From Pseudomonas moorei (GTDB lineage: Bacteria > Pseudomonadota > Gammaproteobacteria > Pseudomonadales > Pseudomonadaceae): a stretch of DNA of 64,000 bases. The position numbers and the translations under genes are program-made. Positions within the stretch are counted from its first letter, which is position 1, and each line of letters opens with the position of its first letter. The DNA is taken from assembly GCF_008801475.1 (NCBI RefSeq), contig NZ_VZPP01000002.1:434001-498000 (forward strand). Reading direction: 5' to 3'. The notes below the pieces were generated by a model, which was not told where the DNA came from, did no database searches, and worked only from the letters and a program-made list of their open reading frames with translations. Of the stretch, positions 35,544 through 44,899 are shown piece after piece.

Positions 35544-37466
35544 ATGCATTTGAAGCGGATAAGGGCGTCAAATTTTCGTGCGTTTGGCGACGGTACGGTT
35601 GCCCCATCACTTGATTGGGAGCTTGCCCCAGGACTGAACATCCTTGTCGGGGAAAACGATTCCGGTAAAACCTCTGTAATCGACGCGATTCGCTACGTGC
35701 TGTGGACAACCAGCTACGAGTTCATTCGCCTCTTCGAAACTGACTTTCACATCACGGGCACGACACGAGCACGCTCTCTATTCATCGAAGCCACACTTGT
35801 GGACCTAGACCCCGAGCAAGAAGCCTCAGTTCTCGAATGGATGACCCACGAAGCAGACGGGTCTCATAGCTTGATCGTTTTTCTGCAGGCGCGTTGGGTA
35901 CCACCGAAGGCCAACAAACGTGGACGGGTCGAGGCAATTACCTGCTCGGGCCCGAACGGCACGGGGCCAGAGATCGGCACGGCGGTTCGCGAGCTCATCC
36001 GAGCCACCTACTTGCGCCCCCTTCGAGATGCCGAAGCCGAGTTGCGCCCTGGTCGCCAGTCTCGGCTGTCCCAAATTTTGGGCGCTCATAAACGCATTGA
36101 TGGGCAGGAGCAAAATGACTTCGACCTAGCGGCTCCTGCTACCGTCCCTAGCAACCTGGTAGGGCTGATGGCGTTTGCTCAGCATCACCTGGGCGAACAT
36201 CAGGTCATCAGAGACGTCCAGGACGACATCAACGACAACTACCTGAACAAGTTCGCGTTTGCCGGCGATGCTTTGTCCTCACGTATCCAGATCGCTCCGG
36301 AGCTGGGCCTGCAGCCCATTCTGGAGCGCTTCGAATTGGCGCTGCTGCCATCCTCCACCATCGATCCAGGTGAGCGGTGCATTCGCGGACTCGGCTATAA
36401 CAACGCTCTGTTCATGGCGACCGAACTGGTTCTGCTGCGGGACGGTGATGAACTCGGACTGCTGCTGATCGAGGAACCCGAGGCCCATCTCCATCCGCAA
36501 CTGCAGGAGCGCGTTCAGCTGCTCCTCGAACGCACCTCCAAAGCGGCGGAGCCAGATAGCCGCCCTGTTCAGATCATCATGACTACCCACAGCCCATCTC
36601 TGGCGGCGGGTGCGGACATCGCAAGTCTGACCTTGGTAAACCGTGCGCGACTATTCAGCTTGGCTCACGGGAAGACCAAATTGCTGAAAAGTGATTACGA
36701 GTTTTTGAGGCGCTTTATCGATGCCACCAAAGCGAATCTGTTCTTCGCTCGCGGCGTTGCGATCGTGGAAGGGCCAGCAGAAGCGCTGCTGCTGCCCGCT
36801 CTTGCTGCGGCTTCAGGATATTCGTTCAACGAATACGGCATTTCTTGCGTTAACGTCGGCGGAGTTGGGCTTTATCACTACGCGCGAATCTTGCAGCCGA
36901 TTGATGGCTCGGCGATTCCCATTCCTGTCGCCTGTATTACGGATCGTGACATCGTTCCCAATGAGGCCACCTACATATCTCCTCCCAAGAACAATCGTAA
37001 GCGATTCGAAAAAGACTACACGCCAGAGGAAGTCGAGGCACTGGTCAAAACGAAGGTCGACCGCGCCCAGGGTGGTAGCACAATTGTCTGCGTCTCCAAC
37101 AACTGGACGCTGGAATTCGATCTCGCCCTTCATGGATGTGCCCAGTTGATGCATGACGCAATTCACCTGGCGAAGAAGGCAGATTCGAGGGGTGAGCGGC
37201 TGACGGAGGAAGATGAGAAGAAGACGCTCGTCGATGCAGGCGAGCGTTGGAAAGAACTCTCGAACGCCGGACACTCGCCAGTGGAACTGGCGTCACTCAT
37301 TTACCAGCCGCTCGTTGAAAAAGAGGCATCAAAAGCGATCACAGCCCAATACGCTGCTCACCTGATTTCAACAGGCGACTATGGGAAAGGCGATGAGTTG
37401 TTCAACAAGCTGCCGCCTTACCTACAGCAGGCGCTACGACATCTGACTGGCAGGGCTAAGCCATGA
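35544..37466 (+). CDS. OLD-family ATP-dependent nuclease, Gabija GajA-like
   Basis: 640-residue protein. The ABC-type ATPase begins with HLKRIRASNFRAFGDG, Walker A GENDSGKTS near residue 36, and Walker B LLLIEEPEAHLHPQL near 305. The TOPRIM nuclease domain starts at VEGPAEALLLPAL near 408, with ITDRDIVPN near 466 as the acidic metal site. The stop overlaps the helicase start by four bases (ATGA). OLD class 2 proteins coupled to a UvrD-type helicase form the Gabija anti-phage system, in which GajA nicks DNA and GajB responds to DNA ends. Assignment to Gabija rests on architecture; sequence divergence was not measured. Confidence 0.8.
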   Translation: MHLKRIRASNFRAFGDGTVAPSLDWELAPGLNILVGENDSGKTSVIDAIRYVLWTTSYEFIRLFETDFHITGTTRARSLFIEATLVDLDPEQEASVLEWMTHEADGSHSLIVFLQARWVPPKANKRGRVEAITCSGPNGTGPEIGTAVRELIRATYLRPLRDAEAELRPGRQSRLSQILGAHKRIDGQEQNDFDLAAPATVPSNLVGLMAFAQHHLGEHQVIRDVQDDINDNYLNKFAFAGDALSSRIQIAPELGLQPILERFELALLPSSTIDPGERCIRGLGYNNALFMATELVLLRDGDELGLLLIEEPEAHLHPQLQERVQLLLERTSKAAEPDSRPVQIIMTTHSPSLAAGADIASLTLVNRARLFSLAHGKTKLLKSDYEFLRRFIDATKANLFFARGVAIVEGPAEALLLPALAAASGYSFNEYGISCVNVGGVGLYHYARILQPIDGSAIPIPVACITDRDIVPNEATYISPPKNNRKRFEKDYTPEEVEALVKTKVDRAQGGSTIVCVSNNWTLEFDLALHGCAQLMHDAIHLAKKADSRGERLTEEDEKKTLVDAGERWKELSNAGHSPVELASLIYQPLVEKEASKAITAQYAAHLISTGDYGKGDELFNKLPPYLQQALRHLTGRAKP

Positions 37467-39373
37467 CAGTCCCTGTGATCAATGCTGCCGACCTTGCGGC
37501 TCTACGCGAACTGACACCCGACTTGAACTTCGATGATCAAGAGCGGCGCGCCGTATTGCTGGAGAACCAGTCTCGTGACATCAACGCCGCGCCAGGCAGT
37601 GGCAAGACCACGGTACTAGCCGCGAAGCTCCTGATGCTGAGCCGCAGATGGACCTCAAGCCGCGCAGGCGTTTGTGTGCTCAGTCATACCAATGTCGCCC
37701 GTGATGAGATTCAACATCGGTTAGGTACAAGCCATGACGGGAGTCGCCTGCTCACACATCCCCACTTCATCGGGACGATTCACGCCATGGTGAATCAGTT
37801 TCTGGCTCTGCCCTATCTGCGAAGCAATGGGATGACTGTCGATGTGATCGACAACGATATCTTTGCTCGCCGAGCAGTGGCGTTAGCCCAAGCTAACTTT
37901 GGCTTGAAGCTTTATATGCAAAAGAATGCGAGCGTCGCGCCCATGCTAGAGGGGTTGGTGTACAAAGGTGCCTCACTGGACCTCGCCAGCGAGTTTGGCT
38001 CGCTTCCTAAACCAGGCGCGAAAACCCTTCCGACAATCGTCGGTATCAAAGAAAAACTCGCTGCTGAAGGGGTTTTCCGGCACGCGGACATGTTCGCGTA
38101 CGCAGAACGTTTGTTGACCCTTTTCCCTAAGGTTCGCACCCTGCTATCCAGACGGTTTCCTATCGTCTTCATCGACGAAATGCAGGACACGTCCTGGGAG
38201 CAAGAGCGTTTGTTGCAGCTGATGTTCGATGAGACCGTCACCATTCAGCGCTTCGGCGACATCAACCAGCGAATCCTTGGAAGCTCGGAAGGCGCGGAAA
38301 ACCTGACTTTCCCTCGAGGCGACGTACTTCCGATCTCCTCCAGCAAGCGCTTCGGTCCCCACATCGCTAAGTCCGTGTCTAGAGCACAGCTGGCAGGTAC
38401 CGCTGTTACCGGAGAGGGCGAAGACCGTCACGCGTCCATGCTGATCGTCTACAGCACCGGGCGAGTACAGGAAGTAATCTCGACGTTTGGAGACCATGTA
38501 CTAGACCGGTTCAGCGATACCGATCTTACTAGGGGAAAAGTCAAAGCCCTTTGCGCTCGCAAACAGGGCGATGCTCTAACACAGATAGCAGGCCGTACCC
38601 TCCTGGACTACTGGCCGGCTTCGGGTGGCGACCAATCACCCGGACTCAAGCTTGTGCGATTCTGGGCGCTTCTCGGGGGGCCCAAGCCTGCCGTAAACGC
38701 ATCGTTTTCATCACGATTTGAGGAGATCCGCAGAGCGCTGTTTCTGGTACTACGCGCGGCCAAGGCAGAGATTGTCGAAGGCTTGAAAACCGATCATCAG
38801 TTAATTCGAAAACTGCGTGATGCTGATGAAGATGTTTCAGCCTTCCGGCTACTGATTCGTGATCTGTGCATGAAAAACGTGAGCAATGCGGATGAAGCTA
38901 GGCGTATCCGCATCGTGAATTTTTTATACGTGAGGCTGCGCCCTTTGCTCCCAAATCACATGACACCACAGATATTCGCCGCGCTCCCGGTTTTTGAGCG
39001 ACCAGATGCCATGGCTATTAACGGAGCCCACCGGTCCATGTGCGCTATCGAAAAAAATGGTCGCAGCTTAGATATTCATATCGGCACCCTCGCCTCGATG
39101 AAAGGCGAAACGCATCTGGCAACACTCGTCATGGAGTCTCTAGGCCATCCAAGTCGTCGCTTCGACCTACAGCTGGCATTACCCATCATTGCTGGGATTG
39201 GCACTCGCTCCGGGAAAATGCCTGAGACTCAGCTTTCTCAATTTCGAAACCTATATGTCGGTATGTCGCGACCTACCAGCTTTCTGTGCTTGGCAGTCAA
39301 TGCAGAACGGGTTTCAGACGAGTGTAAAACGGCATTGACCGATCAAGGTTGGACCATCACCCATCTGCTATAG
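37463..39373 (+). CDS. UvrD/Rep-type superfamily 1 helicase, Gabija GajB-like
   Basis: 636-residue helicase coupled to the OLD nuclease gene. Motif I is NAAPGSGKTTVLAAKLL near residue 40, motif Ia VCVLSHTNVARDEI near 73, motif II FIDEMQDTSWEQE near 234, motif III FGDINQRIL near 270, and motif VI LYVGMSRPTSFL near 595. A conserved HIGTLASMKGETH segment (about 535) occupies motif V. Length is near that of GajB. It would act with the upstream protein in the cytoplasm against invading DNA. Confidence 0.8.
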   Translation: MTVPVINAADLAALRELTPDLNFDDQERRAVLLENQSRDINAAPGSGKTTVLAAKLLMLSRRWTSSRAGVCVLSHTNVARDEIQHRLGTSHDGSRLLTHPHFIGTIHAMVNQFLALPYLRSNGMTVDVIDNDIFARRAVALAQANFGLKLYMQKNASVAPMLEGLVYKGASLDLASEFGSLPKPGAKTLPTIVGIKEKLAAEGVFRHADMFAYAERLLTLFPKVRTLLSRRFPIVFIDEMQDTSWEQERLLQLMFDETVTIQRFGDINQRILGSSEGAENLTFPRGDVLPISSSKRFGPHIAKSVSRAQLAGTAVTGEGEDRHASMLIVYSTGRVQEVISTFGDHVLDRFSDTDLTRGKVKALCARKQGDALTQIAGRTLLDYWPASGGDQSPGLKLVRFWALLGGPKPAVNASFSSRFEEIRRALFLVLRAAKAEIVEGLKTDHQLIRKLRDADEDVSAFRLLIRDLCMKNVSNADEARRIRIVNFLYVRLRPLLPNHMTPQIFAALPVFERPDAMAINGAHRSMCAIEKNGRSLDIHIGTLASMKGETHLATLVMESLGHPSRRFDLQLALPIIAGIGTRSGKMPETQLSQFRNLYVGMSRPTSFLCLAVNAERVSDECKTALTDQGWTITHLL

Positions 39374-39524
39374 CAGGCCAGGGGTTCAGCCTTCAAGAAC
39401 GAGGGCTTGCTGACAGGCTTTGAGTCGTTAGCACTTCACCGTCCAGAGCTGTGACACCATCACTATCGCCACGCGTACCCGCGTAATCCACTTTAGCCAG
39501 TAAATCACTGATCGTTAGGCTGGT

Positions 39525-39675
39525 TGTTGGCGCTGATACGATTTTGACCCAGGCTGCCGGAAATCATTGACCCTCCCGAATACAGAGCAAACGATATCTT
39601 GGCGTGGGATTTCAGAGGCCGATTTTAGGTCACCCAAAATCAGCAGCCTGGGTCAAAATCACATCAGCGCCAACA
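39525..39675. mobile_element. 151-bp MITE-like element, copy 2
   Basis: Same length and near-identical terminal inverted repeats as 22130-22280, in the opposite orientation; the interior is clearly related but diverged. It lies between the Gabija helicase and the 3' end of tnsC. The remainder of 39374-39843 shows no gene. Confidence 0.75.
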
Positions 39676-39843
39676 CATAGAACTCAATGATTCTGTTTTT
39701 AACTAACAGCGAGACTGGCATGCGTCAGCGGCATTGGAAGGAGAAATAAGATGCCGCTTAAGTGCAGATTTTTCTAAAGGTCATCCTTCGGCTGCTAGAT
39801 ATTCCTCAGACTGCGACGCCTGCTATAGACAAGGAGCCGACTG

Positions 39844-41190
39844 TTACCTCGGCTTCTTAGGCTTAGCAGTACCCATTGATTCGAGGACCTGTTCGAAAGC
39901 GTTTGCCAGATCTGTCTCCGACGCTTGGGGCACCCGAGGTCGGCGCGGAACTTTAGGTGATCGAGTGGCTTTGGATGCTTCCGGTTCGATGTGCTCCATA
40001 GCAGAACGCTCGCTTTCATTGAGGGACGAATGGAAAACCTTGTTGATGACTCGATTAACTCGATCGGTACGCGCAAACTTTACGACTTTTGACCTCAGGT
40101 CACTTGGTAGCTCAAAAGGGCAACGCAGATCCATCCGACTCCCTGTTGTACGGTTTTGAAGTGCCTGCAGGTGTAACTCTTCCACATCTTTTTGGTTGGT
40201 TGCGTAGGCTGGCGAGCGGTATGCACGAGTAATATCGTTGATGTCTATGCACAAACGACCAGATGATCGAGCTTCTATATATGCAAGCTTTATCAGCTGA
40301 ACGACAAGCCGCTTAATACCAAAGGTAGATCTATATATCTCATTCACGAGATCATCAAGCGGTGCCTGAATATGGCCAGCACTGACCCTGACGCACTCAG
40401 CGACATAAGTTCGCCAATCCAAGCCGTCCGGAGCATCCGGCAGCATAATTCGCGGCTCTGAAAGCAAACGTTGCTTGTCCTCGCTGTTCCGACCGAGCAG
40501 CTTATGCACCAGACTGTAGTTAGAGACGTATATCATCGGCGGACCGATCGCCGCCATCGTCAACAGAATGTCGGTAACCTTAGAAGCGCCCTGGCCTGTA
40601 TTAATATGCTGGGTTTCCTCTAATATCAACATTGAAACACCGTCTCTATTTACACGCCGGCGACACTCAATTAACAGCTTTGCAGAGTTATAACTGGATC
40701 TTTGTTGTCCATCTAACACAAAATCTGCAAGCAACTGTCGACCCCCGGCTTTCCCTCTGGCACTTGCATACCAGTAAGAGACCAATTGGAGCGTTCCCTC
40801 GAAGTGGTCACACGTGAAGCCAAGAGGTGGCGGTAGAACTTTCCGTAAAGCGGTAATAGTCTGGCTTTTGCCAATGCCTGCTAAGCCTGTTAGACAAACA
40901 GGTGCAACCTCCACATCCGGAGGGTTGTAAACTCGGGAAAGGTACGCAGTCTGGCTCTCGAACAGCTTTCGACTGTACAGTGACGCCCGGGCCACCATCT
41001 CCTTAATAAATTCTAGAGAAAACTCATTCGGTAAATAGATTTGTCTTAGAGCATCAGCAAGGACCTCTGCCCCCATCAAAGCATCCAGACTACCTAAAGC
41101 CTGGACCGGGGCGGGACTGACCGTGACCCTCTCACGGATCTGTTCAATGTCGGAGCATCCATCGAACCGAGCGAGAATTCTCTCATTCAT
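39844..41190 (-). CDS. tnsC: TnsC-like AAA+ ATPase (element B)
   Basis: 448-residue ATP-dependent regulator that links target selectors (TniQ proteins) to the TnsAB transposase. Walker A GLAGIGKSQT is near residue 107 and Walker B MLILEETQHI near 188, with a sensor-like IYVSNYSL near 222. The C-terminal tail is Pro/Arg/Lys-rich (SPKVPRRPRVPQ), a likely contact with TnsA or TnsB. It overlaps the tnsB stop by 8 bp. Confidence 0.9.
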   Translation of the reverse strand: MNERILARFDGCSDIEQIRERVTVSPAPVQALGSLDALMGAEVLADALRQIYLPNEFSLEFIKEMVARASLYSRKLFESQTAYLSRVYNPPDVEVAPVCLTGLAGIGKSQTITALRKVLPPPLGFTCDHFEGTLQLVSYWYASARGKAGGRQLLADFVLDGQQRSSYNSAKLLIECRRRVNRDGVSMLILEETQHINTGQGASKVTDILLTMAAIGPPMIYVSNYSLVHKLLGRNSEDKQRLLSEPRIMLPDAPDGLDWRTYVAECVRVSAGHIQAPLDDLVNEIYRSTFGIKRLVVQLIKLAYIEARSSGRLCIDINDITRAYRSPAYATNQKDVEELHLQALQNRTTGSRMDLRCPFELPSDLRSKVVKFARTDRVNRVINKVFHSSLNESERSAMEHIEPEASKATRSPKVPRRPRVPQASETDLANAFEQVLESMGTAKPKKPR

Positions 41191-43195
41191 TTCGCTGCCC
41201 TCTAAAACGATTGTAGTCCGCTATATCGCGCTGCGCTGGCGCTCCCTTACCCGCTCGACCGAGCTTACGTACCCCACTGCCCCATTCTTCTCCAGTATTT
41301 CTATTGAATCTGTCTATATACTCCTGCTGCATAGCCGGCCTTTCTTCCCTAAGTGCGGCTGCGCCTGCACGACGCATCGTATCGATCTCTTTTAGGTCTT
41401 GCAGGGATATATCAATGCTACCAGGCAAGGTACTCGCGGAGCGGACAATATCCAATTCAAACAGTACCCCTTCTACTTCAACCCATATATGCCGTACACA
41501 CATGGTCATAGCGAAAGCTGTAATCTTGATTGCACCATTCCTGGCAACCCGATCAAATACCCGAGTATTCATCAGTGCTTGAGATCTATATTTTCGTCCA
41601 TAAAAATAAACGGCGTCTTTCTGTATCATAGCGGAATGCTGTGTAAGGAAAGTTCTCACTGCCGTATCAAATGGCATTCCAATAGAGCTGTTCCTACAGC
41701 GACTATCTAAATAATTCCAAATGTTGTGAGGTGTCGGCTTGAAACCAGTCAGCAACATCTCCTCCGACATACGACGCCCAGCATCAGAGGTGTGGTTGTC
41801 CCATAGAACCTGAAAAATTTCACGCTTGGCCATTTCGACGAAATTAAGCTTGCTGTGGAAGTATGTTGGTTGTTCAAAGCTCTTTTTATCCCTCGGGTGG
41901 GAAGATTCAACAGTGGCCTTGGACTGCCCAGAATAAACCGGTGTCAACTCAAAACTCCCCAGCCAATTTATCTCAGGCTCGCATTTTAACCCTGCTCCTG
42001 GGCCTCTATCGAAAACGACACCTCCAGAAAGGCCGACACATGGCCACTCGCCTGGCTTGATCTCCATGCCGAATAGCTCGCCAAACCTCACCTTATCTAC
42101 TGCCATTGAAAACAGAGCCATCCTATAGGCAGCCATATTCTCCTTCCCTTCCGAGAATCCTATGCCAACCACCGCTCCGGATAGACCGCATACAGCACGC
42201 ACGACGCAAAAGCTATCCACGGCGCTACCCTCTGTAAGGCCAGTTAGCTTCTCCGAGATGTAATAGCCGTCGAACTCTACGCGCTGGTTCACATTGGTCA
42301 ATCGCTCAGAAAAACTCCCCTGCGAGCCCGATTGCGCACGCTTTTTGTGCGCTCCTTTCAACTCGCGTGCAAGCGCATCTGGACTGATCATTTTCTTCAG
42401 CCAGTATTTGAACTGCACCTGAGACGGAAAAGGCTGGCCTTCCGGGTGACCGAACACTCTAGTGCCGTCCTTCTTAATATGGACAACACACTTAAACTCC
42501 CTAGTAAGAACGACGTTGTATAGGCTCTCTTGCGTCTTGTATGAGGATTTAAATTTCAGAAATCCAGAAAGAATCTTTTCCTTCATGTCTGCCGTGACGG
42601 GATACCCAAATTTACGTCCTTTTGAAGATGGTCTACCTAGTTTCCGCACGCGAGAAGGATCACCCCGATTCCAACCACCTATTCGGTGAAATTTTGGTAG
42701 TAGAGCCCATTTGTTATGGCCGAAAATAATGTAACTGTAAAACCAAAATCTAAGTCGCCCAGCATTTTGCTGGGGGCGTTGACTCTTAGCGTGAGCATTG
42801 ATTATGGCGTTTGGGTTATCACTCGCCAAGATCTCTAAAAAACGACTTACCAATTCCGCAATAGCCATATACCGGCGATCAACTTTTTGGTCATAGCTCT
42901 CTTTCTTCGATCTCCGCAGACTTTCAAGATGTGGAATAGCAACACCCTGTACGGGCTCGAGCCAAGGTGGATAGATCCCGCTAGAATTGTCACAAATCAG
43001 CAAGTCATTCTCGAGTGCCTCCTCAAACTCTACTGCTGATATTGTAACGAGCTGAGCACTGACATCATTCCCATCATCGGCGAAAAGAATGAGCCTAACT
43101 CGGTTTCGAGCCGAGTCACTCTGCAGAAAATGATATACGGCTCCTTTTGATAGACAGAGGAACCCCTCTGGAGCGATTACACGCCCGCCAATCAT
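41183..43195 (-). CDS. tnsB: TnsB-like DDE transposase (element B)
   Basis: 670-residue transposase that binds the end sites and joins the 3' ends to target DNA. The catalytic triad is visible as D in VEFDGYYI near residue 307, D in VVFDRGPGAG near 393, and E in ATVESSHP near 429. The C-terminal beta-barrel region contains MCVRHIWVEVEGVLFEL. The start is the ATG at 43195 inside the TGATG overlap with tnsA; a GTG at 43198 is possible. Middle gene of tnsABC. Confidence 0.9.
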   Translation of the reverse strand: MIGGRVIAPEGFLCLSKGAVYHFLQSDSARNRVRLILFADDGNDVSAQLVTISAVEFEEALENDLLICDNSSGIYPPWLEPVQGVAIPHLESLRRSKKESYDQKVDRRYMAIAELVSRFLEILASDNPNAIINAHAKSQRPQQNAGRLRFWFYSYIIFGHNKWALLPKFHRIGGWNRGDPSRVRKLGRPSSKGRKFGYPVTADMKEKILSGFLKFKSSYKTQESLYNVVLTREFKCVVHIKKDGTRVFGHPEGQPFPSQVQFKYWLKKMISPDALARELKGAHKKRAQSGSQGSFSERLTNVNQRVEFDGYYISEKLTGLTEGSAVDSFCVVRAVCGLSGAVVGIGFSEGKENMAAYRMALFSMAVDKVRFGELFGMEIKPGEWPCVGLSGGVVFDRGPGAGLKCEPEINWLGSFELTPVYSGQSKATVESSHPRDKKSFEQPTYFHSKLNFVEMAKREIFQVLWDNHTSDAGRRMSEEMLLTGFKPTPHNIWNYLDSRCRNSSIGMPFDTAVRTFLTQHSAMIQKDAVYFYGRKYRSQALMNTRVFDRVARNGAIKITAFAMTMCVRHIWVEVEGVLFELDIVRSASTLPGSIDISLQDLKEIDTMRRAGAAALREERPAMQQEYIDRFNRNTGEEWGSGVRKLGRAGKGAPAQRDIADYNRFRGQRNE

Positions 43196-44157
43196 CACTT
43201 TTCTGACTCCTCAAAAAGCGTTCCATAGACAGAGAGCAGATCTTGCTGTTCGCTAGTTAACGGATGATCGATGAGTATTGGTTCGAATAGATTTACTAGA
43301 AGTTTGCGGTTCCAGACATCTTGGTAGAACCTAGCAATAAATTGATCGCGATTGCCCCAGCGTGCTCCATATCTAATCATGACCTGCGCTACCGGGTATC
43401 CCGCTTTAACAGCTTCCTGAATATCACAACTGAATTCCTCAAACAATTCCAGGCTATGCGTGGCAGGTAAGTCGTGCATGGAAAATAGTAAATCCAGATT
43501 TGCTATTACCGCTGATTCTATTAAATCTAAAGAAACCTGCACTGTTCTTATCCCGGCGCTGGAATAGTATTCTTTCTCCAGTTTGGCTCTAAGCTGGGCG
43601 TGCTCTCGGTCTTTTCTCTGCTGTACCGGTGTTTTGACACTGGATCTTCTTCTCTCAGTAAATGATTCTATTTTATCCTTTACCGACCAGTTCACTGCAT
43701 AGGGAATTCCATCATGTCCTTTCATGTACAACAAAAGATCGCCCTGGTACGGGTAAGGAACTTTATGCCGATTACCTTCCTCGTTATCAATGGCGATTTC
43801 ATAATGTTTAAATCCTATTTCAGTCGCGATTTCTAATGTCCCACGCAGAGGGTTAGGAAATGTGCCTTTGATCAACGGGTGACCACGAAGGGGATGCCCT
43901 GTAGTAACAGGCGAAAGCATCTTCTGCTCATGTATATCGAGCAAATCAGGATGATAAAGCGCGAGTTGCGTAAACACCCGCTCTGGTGTGGACAGCGTAT
44001 GTAAGGTGCGGCCGAGTTTCCGACTGTTCAACCTACTAATACGAGAACCTTTAGGAGCTTCCCTAGGTACCGCCATCGTAGACGGGACATACACATCTCC
44101 CCATTTGAAACGGGCTTGGCGGCTCACTATCAGTCCAAATTTTTGCTGCGGTGTCAT
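43195..44157 (-). CDS. tnsA: TnsA-like endonuclease (element B)
   Basis: 320-residue endonuclease that cuts the 5' ends so that the element moves by cut and paste, unlike TnsA-less relatives that form cointegrates. It has the PD-(D/E)XK pattern of TnsA: Glu in DIHEQKM near residue 77, Asp in GDLLLYM near 138, and Lys in WSVKDK near 157. The C-terminal domain (from about 180) should contact TnsC. First gene of tnsABC, divergent from tniQ. The N-terminal third is closely matched by the remnant in element A. Confidence 0.9.
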   Translation of the reverse strand: MTPQQKFGLIVSRQARFKWGDVYVPSTMAVPREAPKGSRISRLNSRKLGRTLHTLSTPERVFTQLALYHPDLLDIHEQKMLSPVTTGHPLRGHPLIKGTFPNPLRGTLEIATEIGFKHYEIAIDNEEGNRHKVPYPYQGDLLLYMKGHDGIPYAVNWSVKDKIESFTERRRSSVKTPVQQRKDREHAQLRAKLEKEYYSSAGIRTVQVSLDLIESAVIANLDLLFSMHDLPATHSLELFEEFSCDIQEAVKAGYPVAQVMIRYGARWGNRDQFIARFYQDVWNRKLLVNLFEPILIDHPLTSEQQDLLSVYGTLFEESEK

Positions 44158-44366
44158 TTTTGCATTCCAATGTCCTTGAGCCTTTCACCCAGTAGCCAGG
44201 AAATCACTAGGAGAAGACCGCATACTTCAAAAAGCAGGCACACTTAGGCCTCGCTATTCACGACAAGTACTTTTCTCGGGATGAGCGGAGCCGCGCAGGG
44301 CTTGACGCCTTACGCGAAGGGGATAGACAATGGATTTGTCAGGGACGAAAATCTGACATATCCACG

Positions 44367-44393
44367 AAGGCCCAAGCTGACACTTGGGCCTTT
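44367..44393 (+). terminator. Conserved hairpin upstream of tniQ, element B
   Basis: GGCCCAAG and CTTGGGCC pair around six bases, then TTTGTCT. It corresponds to the hairpin at 22841-22864 in element A and lies about 500 bp before the tniQ start. Confidence 0.55.
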
Positions 44394-44406
44394 GTCTATC
44401 TGACTC

Positions 44407-44634
44407 CTAGCTCCTCTGTTTAGCTAGATGCCATGACAATTCCTCATTCTGATTCCACATACGCTCACCTGAGATGATCCGAAAGGACGCCTTCGGCGGC
44501 TTATCGATTTGGACCATCTCTCCCAAGGCTGGGTCTTCACCTTCACGTAATGCGGGCAGTTCAGTTGGCGTTTTCGCCGATTCCTGTCCTGGATAGTTCT
44601 TTGGAGAAGTTTGGTAAAGCGAATCATGTTACCG
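44407..44634 (-). pseudogene. Gene tail or short ORF without start codon
   Basis: A minus-strand frame of about 75 codons has protein-like composition (SPKNYPGQESAKTPTELPAL; KASFRIISGERMWNQNEEL) and ends in AKQRS. It opens right after a TAA and has no early ATG. It may be the tail of a lost cargo gene. No family recognised. Confidence 0.25.
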
Positions 44635-44899
44635 CTAGAAAATGCTCGCTGACAACCTAAAAAGTTTGAAAAAATACACTTTCATAGGCACGCCTAAGGG
44701 ACTTTCTCGCTAAGTTACTACCTAAAAATTATTGAATTCTCCCCCAGACAAAATCTTAAAACACAAAACATTCGTTTTGATTATCTCGCCTTTATTATAA
44801 TAATCCGCTGAAAAGCAAAACTTTATAACTTAAATGACTTTTACCATTTGCGCTAACATGAGTAACGTAAAGAACTTACCTTATGTGTGAGCTCAGGGC

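Larger units (their letters stand above)
44158..44899. other. Divergent intergenic region tnsA/tniQ of element B
   Basis: 742 bp. From 44280 to 44395 it is related to 22750-22875 of element A. The stretch 44640-44890 is AT-rich with likely tniQ promoter elements. A short reading frame on the minus strand is listed separately. Confidence 0.6.

Noticed and set aside
39734-40159. 141-codon plus-strand frame
   Set aside because: Mostly antisense to tnsC, with no ribosome site or family match.
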